Shown here: one piece after another, positions 47,576 to 56,636 of the stretch
Position numbering within the stretch: position 1 is the first letter of the stretch
Layout: each line of letters opens with the position of its first letter
Assembly: GCF_009789675.1 (NCBI RefSeq)
Contig: NZ_CP046915.1
Coordinates: 1,178,001-1,242,000, forward strand
Source: Paraburkholderia acidisoli
GTDB lineage: Bacteria > Pseudomonadota > Gammaproteobacteria > Burkholderiales > Burkholderiaceae
Reading direction: 5' to 3'
Length of the DNA: 64,000 nt
The notes under the pieces: generated by a model
Told to the model about the DNA's origin: nothing
Seen by the model: only the letters and a program-made list of their open reading frames with translations
The model's database searches: none
Position numbers and translations under genes: made by a program

Positions 47576-48337
47576 TCAGTCCTTGACCAGCCCGCCATCG
47601 ACGACGAGATTTTGCCCCGTCACCGCGCGCGCCCACGGCGAGAGGAAGAACAGCACGGCGTCGGCGAATTCGGCGGGCGTGGTGACGCGGCGCAGCGGCG
47701 TGAAGCCCGCGATCATGTCGAACACGGCTTCGGGCGTCGCGCTGCTCGCGTCGGTGGTGCGCAGGAGGCCGCCCGAGACCATGTTCACGGTGATACCGTC
47801 CGGCCCGAGGTCGTTGGAGGCGGTGCGCGTGAGCGAAAGCAGGGCCGCCTTGGCCGCCGTGTAATCGTGATACGGCACGACCGGGTTCTGGAACAGATTG
47901 GTGCCCACGTTCACGATGCGGCCGAAGCCCGCCGCGCGCATGTCGGGCAGCGCGGCCTGGATCGTGTTGAGCGCGCCCTTGAGCGCGCCGTCGATCTGTT
48001 GCTGAAAGCGCGACCATTGAATCTCGCCGAGCTTCGGGCGCGCGTCGCCGTCGAAGCTGAATTCGGCGAGCGCGTTGTTCACCACGGCATGCACGGGGCG
48101 GCCGCTTTTCGCGCGCGCTTCCTCGAACAGCCGCGCGACGGAGGCTTCGTCGGTGATGTCGGCCTGCACGGCCACCACGCGCGGCCCGAGGCGTTCGACG
48201 AGCGCCTGCGCGCGCGCTTCGCTGCGGTGATAGTTGATGACGACGCTCGCGCCCTCGCGCGCGAGCGCTTCGGTGATGGCCGCGCCCAGCCCGCGCGCGC
48301 CCCCGGTGACGAGGACATTCTGTTCAGACAGCAGCAT
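47576..48337 (-). CDS. Short-chain dehydrogenase/reductase (FabG-like)
   Basis: A 253-residue SDR with cofactor motif TGGARGLG (near 11-18), a NNALAEF segment at the usual NNAG position, and a catalytic YxxxK (Y159-TAAK). The serine of the usual triad is replaced: IVNVGTNLFQNPVVPYHDYTAAK has Thr-Asn where IVNISS is typical. C-terminal VVDGG is normal. It may be a 3-oxoacyl-ACP reductase-like enzyme, but the substrate is unknown. It is convergent with the MocR gene (25 bp). The start at 48337 is favoured by the family N-terminus. Confidence 0.85.
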   Translation of the reverse strand: MLLSEQNVLVTGGARGLGAAITEALAREGASVVINYHRSEARAQALVERLGPRVVAVQADITDEASVARLFEEARAKSGRPVHAVVNNALAEFSFDGDARPKLGEIQWSRFQQQIDGALKGALNTIQAALPDMRAAGFGRIVNVGTNLFQNPVVPYHDYTAAKAALLSLTRTASNDLGPDGITVNMVSGGLLRTTDASSATPEAVFDMIAGFTPLRRVTTPAEFADAVLFFLSPWARAVTGQNLVVDGGLVKD

Positions 48338-48747
48338 CGGCTTCTCCGCAATTCGTTGGATCGATCGATGCATTATGCCGTACGGATTGCCGCAACGAAG
48401 CCGATACCCCTGTGCTGACGCGGTGCTTGAGCGGTTTTTAAAATGATTTGCCGATTATTCGTCACGCATGTTTTATCACGCCGATTCGGCCATTTTTTCT
48501 CGCGCGTAATAGGCGCGTTATTCGTGTGTGTGAAATATTTTCCGGCGTTGCGCATGAGGACGCGCCTGAATCATTTAAATGTCATCGTCACGCGAGAATT
48601 CGTCAGTTTATTGACTATAATCGCGAACAAATTTTATATGACCATCACAGCGTGCCGTCCCCATGAATTACGACTATTTCAGGGATAAAAGTGCCGCCGC
48701 TTTCATTTTCGTGAAATAGCGTTTTCACAAATACGAGTTCGATAATC
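48338..48747. other. AT-rich intergenic region, no supported gene
   Basis: Composition drops sharply in GC from about 48430 to 48760. Overlapping short ORFs (48443-48688, 48448-48666) have no family features. A TATAAT lies at 48616-48621, with a poor -35, and probably marks a promoter for the gene at 48748. Confidence 0.5.
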
Positions 48748-49197
48748 ATGCCCAAAAAAACGATAAAGCGTCGGGCGACGGGGAAATCACCGGGAGGTCC
48801 GCGCAGCAAAGCCATGTTATTGCCGCCGAGCGTGGCATCGGTCAGGCAGCAATGTTTGCAGTGGCATGTCGCGCTCGCGGCATTCCTGAGCGCGCAGGGC
48901 AACGGGGCCTTGCTCGCGCAACTCTGCAAGGCGTTCTATCTGGCCTGGTATTTGTGCGAGGCGGGTTATGGCTCAGCGGAGCGCGAATGGTTCGTGGCGG
49001 TCGAGGCGATTATCGTCGCGGCGGCGCGCGGTGGCCGCGACGATCTCTGGCGTATCGACGCCACCGACCGCCCGGCCGTCATTCGTATTCTGGATTTGCA
49101 CGAGCAGCAATTGCTGAGCGCGCCACGTCATGCGATCACCGAAGCGGAACGCCGCTTGATGCGTTTCAGTCAGGGCGACAAAACCTCGCCGTGGTGA
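48748..49197 (+). CDS. Conserved hypothetical protein (149 aa) upstream of the iron receptor
   Basis: The product has a basic N-terminus (MPKKTIKRRATGKSPGGPRSK) followed by an all-helical region (VASVRQQCLQWHVALAAFLSAQGNGALLAQLCKAFYLAWYLCEAGYG). No signal peptide or membrane segment is clear. Its place 110 bp before a siderophore receptor on the same strand suggests an iron-related or regulatory role. I do not recognise a characterised family. Confidence 0.65.
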   Translation: MPKKTIKRRATGKSPGGPRSKAMLLPPSVASVRQQCLQWHVALAAFLSAQGNGALLAQLCKAFYLAWYLCEAGYGSAEREWFVAVEAIIVAAARGGRDDLWRIDATDRPAVIRILDLHEQQLLSAPRHAITEAERRLMRFSQGDKTSPW

Positions 49198-49274
49198 ATA
49201 TCCCCGCGCGCAATCGGCGGTCGTGTGAAGCGGTCTTAACATTTTCTTGACGCGCGTTTCCCTACCATCGCGAA

Positions 49275-49293
49275 TCGAATTATTTTCATTTGC
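49275..49293 (+). promoter_or_regulatory. Fur-box-like site before the second siderophore receptor
   Basis: Read on the minus strand, GCAAATGAAAATAATTCGA matches 12 of 19 bases of the Fur consensus GATAATGATAATCATTATC. It lies 14 bp before the receptor ATG. A TTGACG at 49247-49252 could be the -35 of the same promoter. Confidence 0.5.
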
Positions 49294-49307
49294 GGTGGAC
49301 CTAAAAG

Positions 49308-51686
49308 ATGAAGTTGCATCGGGGAACGAAAAGGGCGCCTTCCGGGCTGCTCTGCAGCCTGCTGGGCGCGACGGTGGGCTGCCTGAGCATGGCGGCGCAC
49401 GCACAGACCGCCGCGGCGGGGAACGACACGAATGCCACCGGCGCGACGGCCACCGCGACCGTGTTGCCCGCCGTCAAGGTCACGGGCCAGAACGCGCCGT
49501 ATCAAACAAAATATCTGCAGTCTGACCAGTTCACGGCGCCTTTGCTCGACATCGCGCAAAGCGTGTCCATCGTGCCCAAACGCGTGCTCGACGAGCAGCA
49601 GGCGCAAAGCCTTCAGGACATCCTCAAGAACGTGCCGGGTATCACCTTCACTTCGGGCGAGGGCAATCTCGGCTGGGGCGACATGTTCACGATCCGCGGT
49701 TTTTCCGGCGAGCAGAGCGTGACGATCGACGGCATGCGCGACGCGGGTCTCGCGAGCCGCTCCGACACCTTCGACGTGGAGAGCGTTGAAGTGTTCAAGG
49801 GCACCGGCACCGTCGAGTCGGGCGTGGCGGCGCCGGGCGGCAGCGTCAATCTGGTGACGAAAGAAGCGCATCTGGGCGACGCCTACCATCTCTCGACCAC
49901 GCTCGGCAGCGCCCGTTATCGGCGTGTGACGGCGGACCTCGACAAGCAGATCGGCGAGCATTCGGCGTTGCGCCTGAACCTCATGCGCCATACCCAGGAC
50001 GTGGACGGGCGCGCGAACGTGCACGACGACCGCTGGGGCGTGGCGGGTTCGCTCGCAATGGGTCTTGGCACGCCCACGCGCGTGACGCTCGATTATCTGC
50101 ATCAGCAGGACAACAACGTGCCCGACACGGGCGTGCCGATCGAACGCGGCACCGGTGGTCAGCGCATGCCGGGCGTGCCGCGCAACGGCTGGTACGGCGA
50201 CCCCGATCTCTACAAGGATCACTCGACCACCAATCGCGCGAGCGTGAAGATCGAGCACGATTTCAACGACACCACGCGCATTTCGAACATGACGCGCTGG
50301 GAGCAGACCGACCGCACCACGGTGCTCGCACCGGCGCGTTTCAATTCGACGAGCGGCACCTCGTACGGATACGCGGGCACGGGCGGGCTGGTGACGAGCG
50401 GCTCGGGCATTCTCTCGTACAGCGGTTTCACGGCCGACCCGAATCTTTCTCCGCTCGCCGTGCTGCGCGGGAACAATTACGGCACCTCGAAGCGCTACGA
50501 CATCCTCGCCGACGAAACCAACCTCAACACCGCGTTCGACACGGCGGGCTTGCATCACGATCTCGTGCTCGGCGCCGAGTTTTATCACGAGCGTTATGGC
50601 GATCTGCCGCGCAGCGTGCTCGCGCCATCCACGAATCCGGTGATGAATCTCACCAACGCCTACGGCACGAGCATGGGCGGCGTGGAGACGATGGAAGGCA
50701 CCACCGGCGACTACGCGGCCGTGAACGACGCGGGCGTGTATCTGCGCGACACGGTAACGATCACGCCGAAGTGGATCGTCGAAGGCGCGGCGCGCTACGA
50801 CCACTTCTGGGTCAAGCAGGTGAGCGGCGCGGCCAACGCGCACACGGTCCTGCGCAGCAGCGACGGCGCGTTCAGCGGGCGCGTGGGCGTTACGTACAAG
50901 CCGGTGCCGTTCGGCAGCATTTACGCGAGCTATGGGCGCGCGGCGCAGCCTTCGGCGGTGGGCGCGACGACCAACAACACCATTTATGGCGATACCTCGG
51001 CGGCCACGGCCAGCCTCAAGCCGGCCGTCGCGCAAACGTGGGAAGTGGGTTCGAAGTGGGATTTGCTGGAGCGCCGCCTCTCGCTCACGGGCGCGCTGTT
51101 CCGCACGGAACTCAGCGATTCGTGGGATTACGGCGATACGACCTCGAGCGTGGTGCGGGAATTGCCGCCCAAGCGCGTGGACGGCGTGGAGTTGGGCGTC
51201 TCGGGCAATATCACCGACAAGTGGTCCGCGTTCGCGGGCGTGGCGGCCATGCGCGCGCGCATCACCAAAGGCGTGAACGAAGGCCAGCGCCCCGGCAACG
51301 TGCCCAACGCCACGTTCAACCTGTGGACCACCTATGCGGTCACGCCGGCGTTCTCCGTGAGTTACGGCGTGCAGTACGTGGGCACGCGCCGCTATACGGA
51401 CAACGAATTCGTTGGTGGCCAGAGCAACAACAGCAGCACGGTGAGTGGCGCGAGCGGCAATCATCCCACCTATGTGTACGACTCGGAAAAGGCCCCCGCC
51501 TTCTGGCTGCATTCGCTCGCGGCGCATTACACGGTGAACAAGAATCTCTCGTTGAGCCTCAACGTGCAGAACCTGTTCAACACGTTCTATTACTCGGCGA
51601 TCGGCGCGTCGCTCGACGGCTTCCAGCTTTACGGCGTGCCGGGCGCGGGCCGCACGGTGCTGCTTTCGGCCGACGTGCGGTTTTGA
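49308..51686 (+). CDS. TonB-dependent siderophore receptor (Fiu-like)
   Basis: A 792-residue outer-membrane receptor with signal peptide (GLLCSLLGATVGCLSMAAHAQ). The plug has IAQSVSIVPKRVLDEQQAQSLQDILKNVPGITF, IRGFSGEQSVTIDGMRDAGL and VEVFKGTGTVESGVAAPGGSVNLVTK, followed by a 22-strand barrel ending VLLSADVRF. It imports a ferric catecholate-type siderophore by family resemblance. It is followed 97 bp later by a PiuC-type hydroxylase gene, the usual partner of Fiu/PiuA receptors, and then by a convergent two-component system. It is distinct from the receptor at 19040. Confidence 0.94.
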   Translation: MKLHRGTKRAPSGLLCSLLGATVGCLSMAAHAQTAAAGNDTNATGATATATVLPAVKVTGQNAPYQTKYLQSDQFTAPLLDIAQSVSIVPKRVLDEQQAQSLQDILKNVPGITFTSGEGNLGWGDMFTIRGFSGEQSVTIDGMRDAGLASRSDTFDVESVEVFKGTGTVESGVAAPGGSVNLVTKEAHLGDAYHLSTTLGSARYRRVTADLDKQIGEHSALRLNLMRHTQDVDGRANVHDDRWGVAGSLAMGLGTPTRVTLDYLHQQDNNVPDTGVPIERGTGGQRMPGVPRNGWYGDPDLYKDHSTTNRASVKIEHDFNDTTRISNMTRWEQTDRTTVLAPARFNSTSGTSYGYAGTGGLVTSGSGILSYSGFTADPNLSPLAVLRGNNYGTSKRYDILADETNLNTAFDTAGLHHDLVLGAEFYHERYGDLPRSVLAPSTNPVMNLTNAYGTSMGGVETMEGTTGDYAAVNDAGVYLRDTVTITPKWIVEGAARYDHFWVKQVSGAANAHTVLRSSDGAFSGRVGVTYKPVPFGSIYASYGRAAQPSAVGATTNNTIYGDTSAATASLKPAVAQTWEVGSKWDLLERRLSLTGALFRTELSDSWDYGDTTSSVVRELPPKRVDGVELGVSGNITDKWSAFAGVAAMRARITKGVNEGQRPGNVPNATFNLWTTYAVTPAFSVSYGVQYVGTRRYTDNEFVGGQSNNSSTVSGASGNHPTYVYDSEKAPAFWLHSLAAHYTVNKNLSLSLNVQNLFNTFYYSAIGASLDGFQLYGVPGAGRTVLLSADVRF

Positions 51687-51783
51687 CCGGCGCGGTCTTG
51701 ATCGGCCTGTTGCGCAGCTAGCTTGATTGCGTGCGGCGACTCGCTTCCGGCCAGTCGCCGCACGGTGTTCTCAGAGTGAAAAC

Positions 51784-52503
51784 ATGATTGTCGAAATTCC
51801 GGGCGTATTCAGTCCGCAGGAATCGCAGTATCTGGTGGAGAAACTGCGCGCCGCGCAGTGGGTGGACGGCAAGGCCACGGCCGGCGCGCAGTCGCAGCGC
51901 GTCAAGCACAATCGTCAACTCGCCAGCGACGATCCACTGGCGCGCGATATCGGCGACGCCATCATCGACCGTCTCGCGAAAGATGCGGTGTTCATGTCGG
52001 CGGCGCTGCCCAAGCGCATTTATCCGCCGCTATTCAACTGCTATGCGAGCGGCGAATCGTTCGGATTCCATATCGATAACGCCGTGCGCGGGATACGCGA
52101 ATCGCGCGAACGCGTGCGCACGGATCTTTCGGCCACGCTGTTTCTCGCCGATCCCGCGAGCTACGACGGCGGCGAACTCGTGATTCGCGACACCTACGGC
52201 GAGCAGCGCGTGAAGCTGCCCGCGGGTCACATGATCCTGTATACCGGTTCGAGCGTGCACAAGGTCGAGCCGGTCACGCGCGGCGAGCGCATCGCCTCGT
52301 TCTTCTGGATCGAAAGCCTCGTGCGCGACGACGCGCAGCGCGCATTGCTGCTCGACATGGACGTGGCGATCCAGCGTCTCACGCAACAGGGGCAGCAGGC
52401 CGCGAGCGTTGCATCGCCGGGCGACGAATCGCCGGGCGGCGAGCCGCTCGTGCAACTGACGGGCTGTTATCACAACCTGTTGCGGATGTGGGCCGATTGT
52501 TGA
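51784..52503 (+). CDS. piuC: PiuC/YbiX-type Fe(II)/2-oxoglutarate hydroxylase
   Basis: A 239-residue PKHD-type dioxygenase. The iron ligands are H96, D98 ([10 protein letters not shown]) and H159 ([12 protein letters not shown]), with R169 as 2-oxoglutarate anchor. Genes of this family sit beside catecholate siderophore receptors and are iron-repressed; their substrate is still unclear. Here it follows the Fiu-like receptor directly. The start at 51784 ([11 protein letters not shown]) matches the family N-terminus; the ATG at 51727 does not. Confidence 0.93.
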   Translation: MIVEIPGVFSPQESQYLVEKLRAAQWVDGKATAGAQSQRVKHNRQLASDDPLARDIGDAIIDRLAKDAVFMSAALPKRIYPPLFNCYASGESFGFHIDNAVRGIRESRERVRTDLSATLFLADPASYDGGELVIRDTYGEQRVKLPAGHMILYTGSSVHKVEPVTRGERIASFFWIESLVRDDAQRALLLDMDVAIQRLTQQGQQAASVASPGDESPGGEPLVQLTGCYHNLLRMWADC

Positions 52504-52526
52504 TGCGGTGAATCGCGGCGGCGCCA

Positions 52527-53855
52527 CTACGCGCCCGGCGCAAGATCGATATGAAAACGCGTACCGACGCCGGGCTGCGTATCGAGCGTGATACGCCAGC
52601 CTTGATGCTCGCAGATGCGTTGCACGAGTGACAGCCCGAGGCCGAGATTGTCCGCGTTGGCCGCGCCGCCGCGCACGAACGGCGTGAAGATGCGCGGCGC
52701 GATCTCGGCCGCGACGCCGGGGCCGTCGTCGATCACGTCGAGATGCTGCGCGCCCGTGCGCACGATGATCTGCGTGCCGCTCGCGGCGTGTTGCAACGCG
52801 TTGCGAATCAGGTTCGAGAGCACGATGCGCATGAGCGCGGCGGGAAACTGCGGCGGTGCGGCGGCGGGCGCGCCCTGTGGCGTTTCGTCGGGGCGCGCGA
52901 GCAGGCGCAAGCCCAGTTGTTCCGCGCGGTTGCGCCAATGCGCGACCTCTTCCGCCGCCGCCGCGGCGGTCGTGCTCTGCGAAAAGCCGCTGGCGTCGGC
53001 GGAGTCGCGCGACAGCATCAAATACGCGGCCAGTTGCTGCTGGATATCGCTGGACGCGGCCTGCATGCGGCCGAGCTTGTGGCGTTGCGCGGGCGTGAGC
53101 GCGCTGTCGTCGAGCAGCAGTTCGCACGAACTCGCGATGACCGTGAGCGGCGTGCGCAACTCGTGGCTCACGTCGGCGGTAAAGAGTTTTTCGCGCTGCA
53201 ACGCCGCTTCGAGCTGGTTGTAGGTCGCGTCGAACGCCGCCGCGAGCCGGCCGATCTCGTTGCCCGGAAACGCATGCGCGAGGCGCGTTTGCGGGGGCAG
53301 GCCGGGCCGTTTGAGCACCTGCTCCGCGAGACCGACGAGCGGCCGCACGAGCCGCCGCGTCATCACGGCGCCCAGCAGAAACGCCATCAGCAGGCTCGCG
53401 CCCACGCCTGCCACCGTGAGCCAGTGCGAGCGCGCGCGGCGCTGTTCGAATGCGGTGTAGTCGCGCAGCAGCATGAAGCGCACGCCGTCGCGGTCGTCGG
53501 TCATCACGTGCCAGTCGCGCTGGTCGTGCTCCAGCCGCGAAAAGCCGGGCTCGACCTCGCGCAGCCACGCCGGAAATGTGTCGCCGCCGGGCTCGCCGTG
53601 AAAGAAGCGCGTGGGCCGGCCCACGTCCTTGCCCGCGAGGTATTCGTCGCGCACGCGGTCGAGCGCCATGCCCATGTCGATCTGCTGGAGATGCGTTTCG
53701 AGCCGGTTCACCGTCCACACGGAAACGAGCGAGAGCAGGGCGCCGACGAACACCGCGAGCACCAGATACGCGAGCACGAACTCGCGCGCGAGCGTGCGAT
53801 GCCAGCGCGGGGCGGCGGCCGTGCCGCGAAGTTCAGCGTGTAGCGTCGCCGGCAT
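52527..53855 (-). CDS. Sensor histidine kinase of the iron-linked two-component system
   Basis: A 442-residue membrane kinase: helix 1 at about 26-48, a periplasmic part of about 95 residues with FFHGEPGGDTFPAWLREVEPGF, helix 2 at about 146-166, HAMP, HisKA with H231 (VSHELRTPLTV), and HATPase_c (NLIRNALQHA, DDGPGVA, NLGLGLSLV). It overlaps the response-regulator gene by 23 bp when started at 53855, so the two are translated together. The periplasmic domain type (PAWL/GF motif) resembles DUF-type sensors next to siderophore receptors. The signal is unknown. Confidence 0.9.
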   Translation of the reverse strand: MPATLHAELRGTAAAPRWHRTLAREFVLAYLVLAVFVGALLSLVSVWTVNRLETHLQQIDMGMALDRVRDEYLAGKDVGRPTRFFHGEPGGDTFPAWLREVEPGFSRLEHDQRDWHVMTDDRDGVRFMLLRDYTAFEQRRARSHWLTVAGVGASLLMAFLLGAVMTRRLVRPLVGLAEQVLKRPGLPPQTRLAHAFPGNEIGRLAAAFDATYNQLEAALQREKLFTADVSHELRTPLTVIASSCELLLDDSALTPAQRHKLGRMQAASSDIQQQLAAYLMLSRDSADASGFSQSTTAAAAAEEVAHWRNRAEQLGLRLLARPDETPQGAPAAAPPQFPAALMRIVLSNLIRNALQHAASGTQIIVRTGAQHLDVIDDGPGVAAEIAPRIFTPFVRGGAANADNLGLGLSLVQRICEHQGWRITLDTQPGVGTRFHIDLAPGA

Positions 53856-54543
53856 CGTTGAGCGGGGCGAGCAGGCGATAGCCCACGCCATGCACCGTGC
53901 GCAGCAGCGCGTGCGCGAACGGCTTGTCGATGACATGACGCAGTTGATGGATATGCGTGCGCAGGCTGTCGCTGTCCGGCGGCGAGTCGAGCCAGAGCGC
54001 TTCTTCCAGCCGCGCGCGCGGCACCACGGCCGGGCTCTCGCGCATGAGCATGGTCAGCAGCGTCATGGGCGCGGGCGGCAGCCGCAACGTGCGGCCTGCG
54101 CGCACGACTTCGCGCGTGTTGGGGTCCAGTGTCAGGTCGGCGACCTGCAACGCGCGCGTGGCGCTGCGCTTGCGCGAGCGTTGCAGCAGGGCGTTGACGC
54201 GCGCGCCGAGCTCCGCAAGCGCGAACGGCTTGACGAGGTAATCGTCGGCGCCTGCTTCGAAACCGCTGAGCCGTTCGTCGAGCGTGTCGCGCGCGGTCAC
54301 CATGATGACGGGCGTGTCGCATTCGGACTCCACGCGCAGCCGCCGCGACAGTTCATAACCGTCGAGCCGCGGCAGCGCAAGGTCCATCACGATCACGTCG
54401 TAGTCGTTGCGCGTGGCGAGCGAGAAGCCCTGCATGCCGTCCAGCGCGCAATCGACCATGAAATTTCGGGTTCCGAAATAACTGGCGATATTGCCGAGAA
54501 TGTCGGGGTCGTCCTCGATGGCGAGCATGCGCATGGTCGACAC
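53833..54543 (-). CDS. OmpR-family response regulator
   Basis: A 236-residue regulator with a receiver domain (acidic pocket E10-D11-D12, phospho-acceptor D54, T83, K105) and a C-terminal winged helix (LRTHIHQLRHVIDKPFAHALLRTVHGVGYRLL). It partners the overlapping kinase. Upstream lie four or five 15-bp tandem repeats and, about 210 bp away, a strong Fur-box-like site. The system is therefore probably part of the iron response with the receptor and piuC genes. An alternative start is 54534. Confidence 0.93.
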   Translation of the reverse strand: MSTMRMLAIEDDPDILGNIASYFGTRNFMVDCALDGMQGFSLATRNDYDVIVMDLALPRLDGYELSRRLRVESECDTPVIMVTARDTLDERLSGFEAGADDYLVKPFALAELGARVNALLQRSRKRSATRALQVADLTLDPNTREVVRAGRTLRLPPAPMTLLTMLMRESPAVVPRARLEEALWLDSPPDSDSLRTHIHQLRHVIDKPFAHALLRTVHGVGYRLLAPLNDAGDATR

Positions 54544-54556
54544 TCAGTCTGGGCGG

Positions 54557-54631
54557 CCGGCATACGGGCAACCGGCATACGGGCAACCGGCGTACGGGCA
54601 ACCGGCATACGGGCATCCTGCGTACGCCCGA
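54557..54631. repeat. 15-bp tandem repeats upstream of the response regulator
   Basis: Four good copies of CCGGCATACGGGCAA (with CAT/CGT and a final A/T variant) and one decayed copy follow head to tail. They sit in the leader or promoter of the response-regulator gene. The unit length is a multiple of three and both strands are open, but no gene is supported there. Copy number may vary between strains. Confidence 0.85.
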
Positions 54632-54752
54632 AACGGGGCTGCTGGGAGGGAGATGGCGGCGGTCCGCGTGACGACCGCTGAACGGAATAAAGGATGACGC
54701 ATCGGTGAACGAACCCGGCGCACGGGCACCGGTCGGATACACGTGACGTAAA

Positions 54753-54771
54753 GTTAATGAGAATCGTTATT
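54753..54771 (-). promoter_or_regulatory. Fur box upstream of the two-component system
   Basis: GTTAATGAGAATCGTTATT matches 15 of 19 bases of the Fur consensus GATAATGATAATCATTATC, the best match seen in the window. It lies 210 bp before the response regulator start and 150 bp upstream of the chemoreceptor promoter, so the regulator is the more likely target. Confidence 0.7.
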
Positions 54772-54920
54772 AATTGCGCGCATCGTACTACGGGTTGCGC
54801 TTCGTCCGCAATCAAAGCTTTCAGTGCGCCTGATGTCCGCCGGGGAGCCGGGCGCGGCGTTCGCGTGATAAATCGCAATAAATCAGACAATTAGACGTCG
54901 CGCGAACGTGCGTAAAAAAG

Positions 54921-54948
54921 TGAAGTTCCGGGGCGGACGTGCCGATAA
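54921..54948 (+). promoter_or_regulatory. Sigma-28 (FliA) promoter for the chemoreceptor
   Basis: TGAAGTTC, 12 bases and an exact GCCGATAA fit the flagellar class III consensus closely. The predicted start site near 54955 lies almost on top of the ATG at 54957, which supports translation from ATG 54987. Confidence 0.68.
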
Positions 54949-54986
54949 CGCAAAGAATGAATTCTTCGTTTTCCTCACGCGCCCGC

Positions 54987-56531
54987 ATGAAGCTCACCAT
55001 CAAATTTCGTCTCCTCGCCACGCTCGTGCTACTCGGTCTGCTGCTGACCGTGACCGGCGTGCTCGGCATCAGCGGCATGGAGGCGTCGAGCCGCGCGGTC
55101 GCGCAGGCCTACGGCAGCGACGTGGCAGCGGCCACCGCGCTCGGCAAGTCGAATCTCAATCTCACCGTGGTGCGCACCACGCTCGACCGCGTGCTGCTGC
55201 ACCCGGAGGCGCCGGACACGGCCGCGCTCATCGACAAGGCGCTCAACTACCTCTCGGTGTCCGACGCCGCGTGGAAGGACTATCAGTCGCTGCCCGCGAC
55301 CGATGCCGAAGCCGCGCTCTCGCAAGCCGTGGCCGACGCCCGCGCCGCCATGCTGCACGGCGCGCTCGAACCGCTGATCGACGCCATGCGCCACGGCGAC
55401 CACCCGCGCGCCGACCACATCGCCATGGTCGACATGCCGCCGCTCGCCGCGTCGCTCACGCAAAAGAGCGCCGCGCTCGACAAGTTCCGCAACGAGCAGG
55501 GCGCGCGCCGCTATCAGGCCGCGCAGAGCCGCTACGAGATGCGGTTCGCGTTCACGGCCGTCGCGATCGCCGTGGGCTTGCTGGCGTGCGTGACGTGCGG
55601 CTTTTCGCTACTGCGCGCGATTTCGCGGCCGATCGCGTTGACCGTGCAGCACGTCGAGCGCATTGCGCAAGGCGACATGTCGCAGCAACTGAGCCTCGAT
55701 AGCAACGACGAAATGGGGCGTCTCGTGGCGAGCGTGGGCAAGATGCAGAGCGGCGTGGCCGCGATGATCGAGCAGATCGCGCGCGGCAGCGAGTCGATCT
55801 CCGCGGCCACGCAGCAGATTTCGGCGGGCAACGCGGACCTTTCGGCGCGCACCGAGGCGCAGGCGGCCTCCGTGGAAGAGACGGCGGCGAGCATGGAGGA
55901 ACTGACCAGCGCCGTCACGCAGAACGCCGAGCACGCGCGCGAAGCGCGCGAACTCGCCGAGGCGACCAGCGTGACCGCGGGCCAGGGCGCCGATGTCGTG
56001 AACCAGGTGATCGACGCCATGCGCGACATCAACGAAGGCGCGAAGCGCATGAACGAGATCATCGCCACGATCGAAGGCATCGCGTTCCAGACCAATATCC
56101 TCGCGCTGAACGCGGCCGTGGAAGCCGCGCGGGCAGGCGAGGAAGGGCGCGGTTTCGCGGTGGTGGCGGGCGAGGTGCGCACGCTCGCGCAGCGCTCGGC
56201 GAGCGCGGCCAAGGAGATCAAGGCGCTGATCGACGCGTCCGCGTCGCGGGTCGACGACGGTTCGCGCCTCGTCGGTCAGGCGGGGCAGACCATCGGCGAA
56301 GTGCGCTCGGCGGTGGGCCGCGTCTCGACGATCATGAGCGAGATCGCGCGCGCCTCGGCCGAGCAGAGCGTCGGCATCGAAGAGGTCAACCGCGCGGTTT
56401 CGCAGATGGACGAGATGTCGCAACAGAATGCCGCGCTGGTCGAGCAGGCCGCGGCGGCCGCGGCTTCGCTGAAGGATCAGACCGATCTGCTCAAGTCGGC
56501 GGCGGCGCGCTTCCGGCTCGCCCGCGCGTGA
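54987..56531 (+). CDS. Methyl-accepting chemotaxis protein (Tar-like)
   Basis: A 514-residue receptor: helix 1 at about 8-28, a periplasmic four-helix-bundle ligand domain (about 30-185, with [11 protein letters not shown]), helix 2 at about 187-210, HAMP, and a signalling domain with the conserved hairpin tip [32 protein letters not shown] (positions about 375-405). Methylation helices contain several QA/EE pairs ([21 protein letters not shown]). No C-terminal CheR pentapeptide is seen (ends FRLARA). The start at 54987 is preferred over 54957 or 54939 because the FliA promoter overlaps the earlier ones. The ligand is unknown. Confidence 0.92.
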   Translation: MKLTIKFRLLATLVLLGLLLTVTGVLGISGMEASSRAVAQAYGSDVAAATALGKSNLNLTVVRTTLDRVLLHPEAPDTAALIDKALNYLSVSDAAWKDYQSLPATDAEAALSQAVADARAAMLHGALEPLIDAMRHGDHPRADHIAMVDMPPLAASLTQKSAALDKFRNEQGARRYQAAQSRYEMRFAFTAVAIAVGLLACVTCGFSLLRAISRPIALTVQHVERIAQGDMSQQLSLDSNDEMGRLVASVGKMQSGVAAMIEQIARGSESISAATQQISAGNADLSARTEAQAASVEETAASMEELTSAVTQNAEHAREARELAEATSVTAGQGADVVNQVIDAMRDINEGAKRMNEIIATIEGIAFQTNILALNAAVEAARAGEEGRGFAVVAGEVRTLAQRSASAAKEIKALIDASASRVDDGSRLVGQAGQTIGEVRSAVGRVSTIMSEIARASAEQSVGIEEVNRAVSQMDEMSQQNAALVEQAAAAAASLKDQTDLLKSAAARFRLARA

Positions 56532-56636
56532 CGACGTGGCGGCGGGGACGCCGCCGCGGTTGTCGTTCGCGCGGTCACGGGCATCGTCATCAGCATTGTT
56601 CGCGTCAGGCGTGACGGGTCGCTCGCGCGGCGCGTG

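Larger units (their letters stand above)
54544..54986. other. Divergent control region between two-component system and chemoreceptor
   Basis: No gene is supported in these 443 bp. The region holds the 15-bp repeats, the Fur-like site and the sigma-28-like promoter of the chemoreceptor, annotated separately. GC drops around 54745-54800 and 54860-54970. Confidence 0.6.

Noticed and set aside
48443..48688. 81-codon ORF upstream of the hypothetical 149-aa gene
   Set aside because: AT-rich region, no ribosome site, hydrophobic but unrecognised product, overlapped by another ORF in a different frame.
49236..51527. 763-codon minus-strand ORF
   Set aside because: It lies antisense to the Fiu-like receptor and has only shadow composition.
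54544..54729. ORFs with YAGCP or QPAYG repeats over the 15-bp tandem repeat
   Set aside because: The peptide repeats follow from the 15-bp DNA period. No ribosome site or domain supports a gene, and both strands are open.
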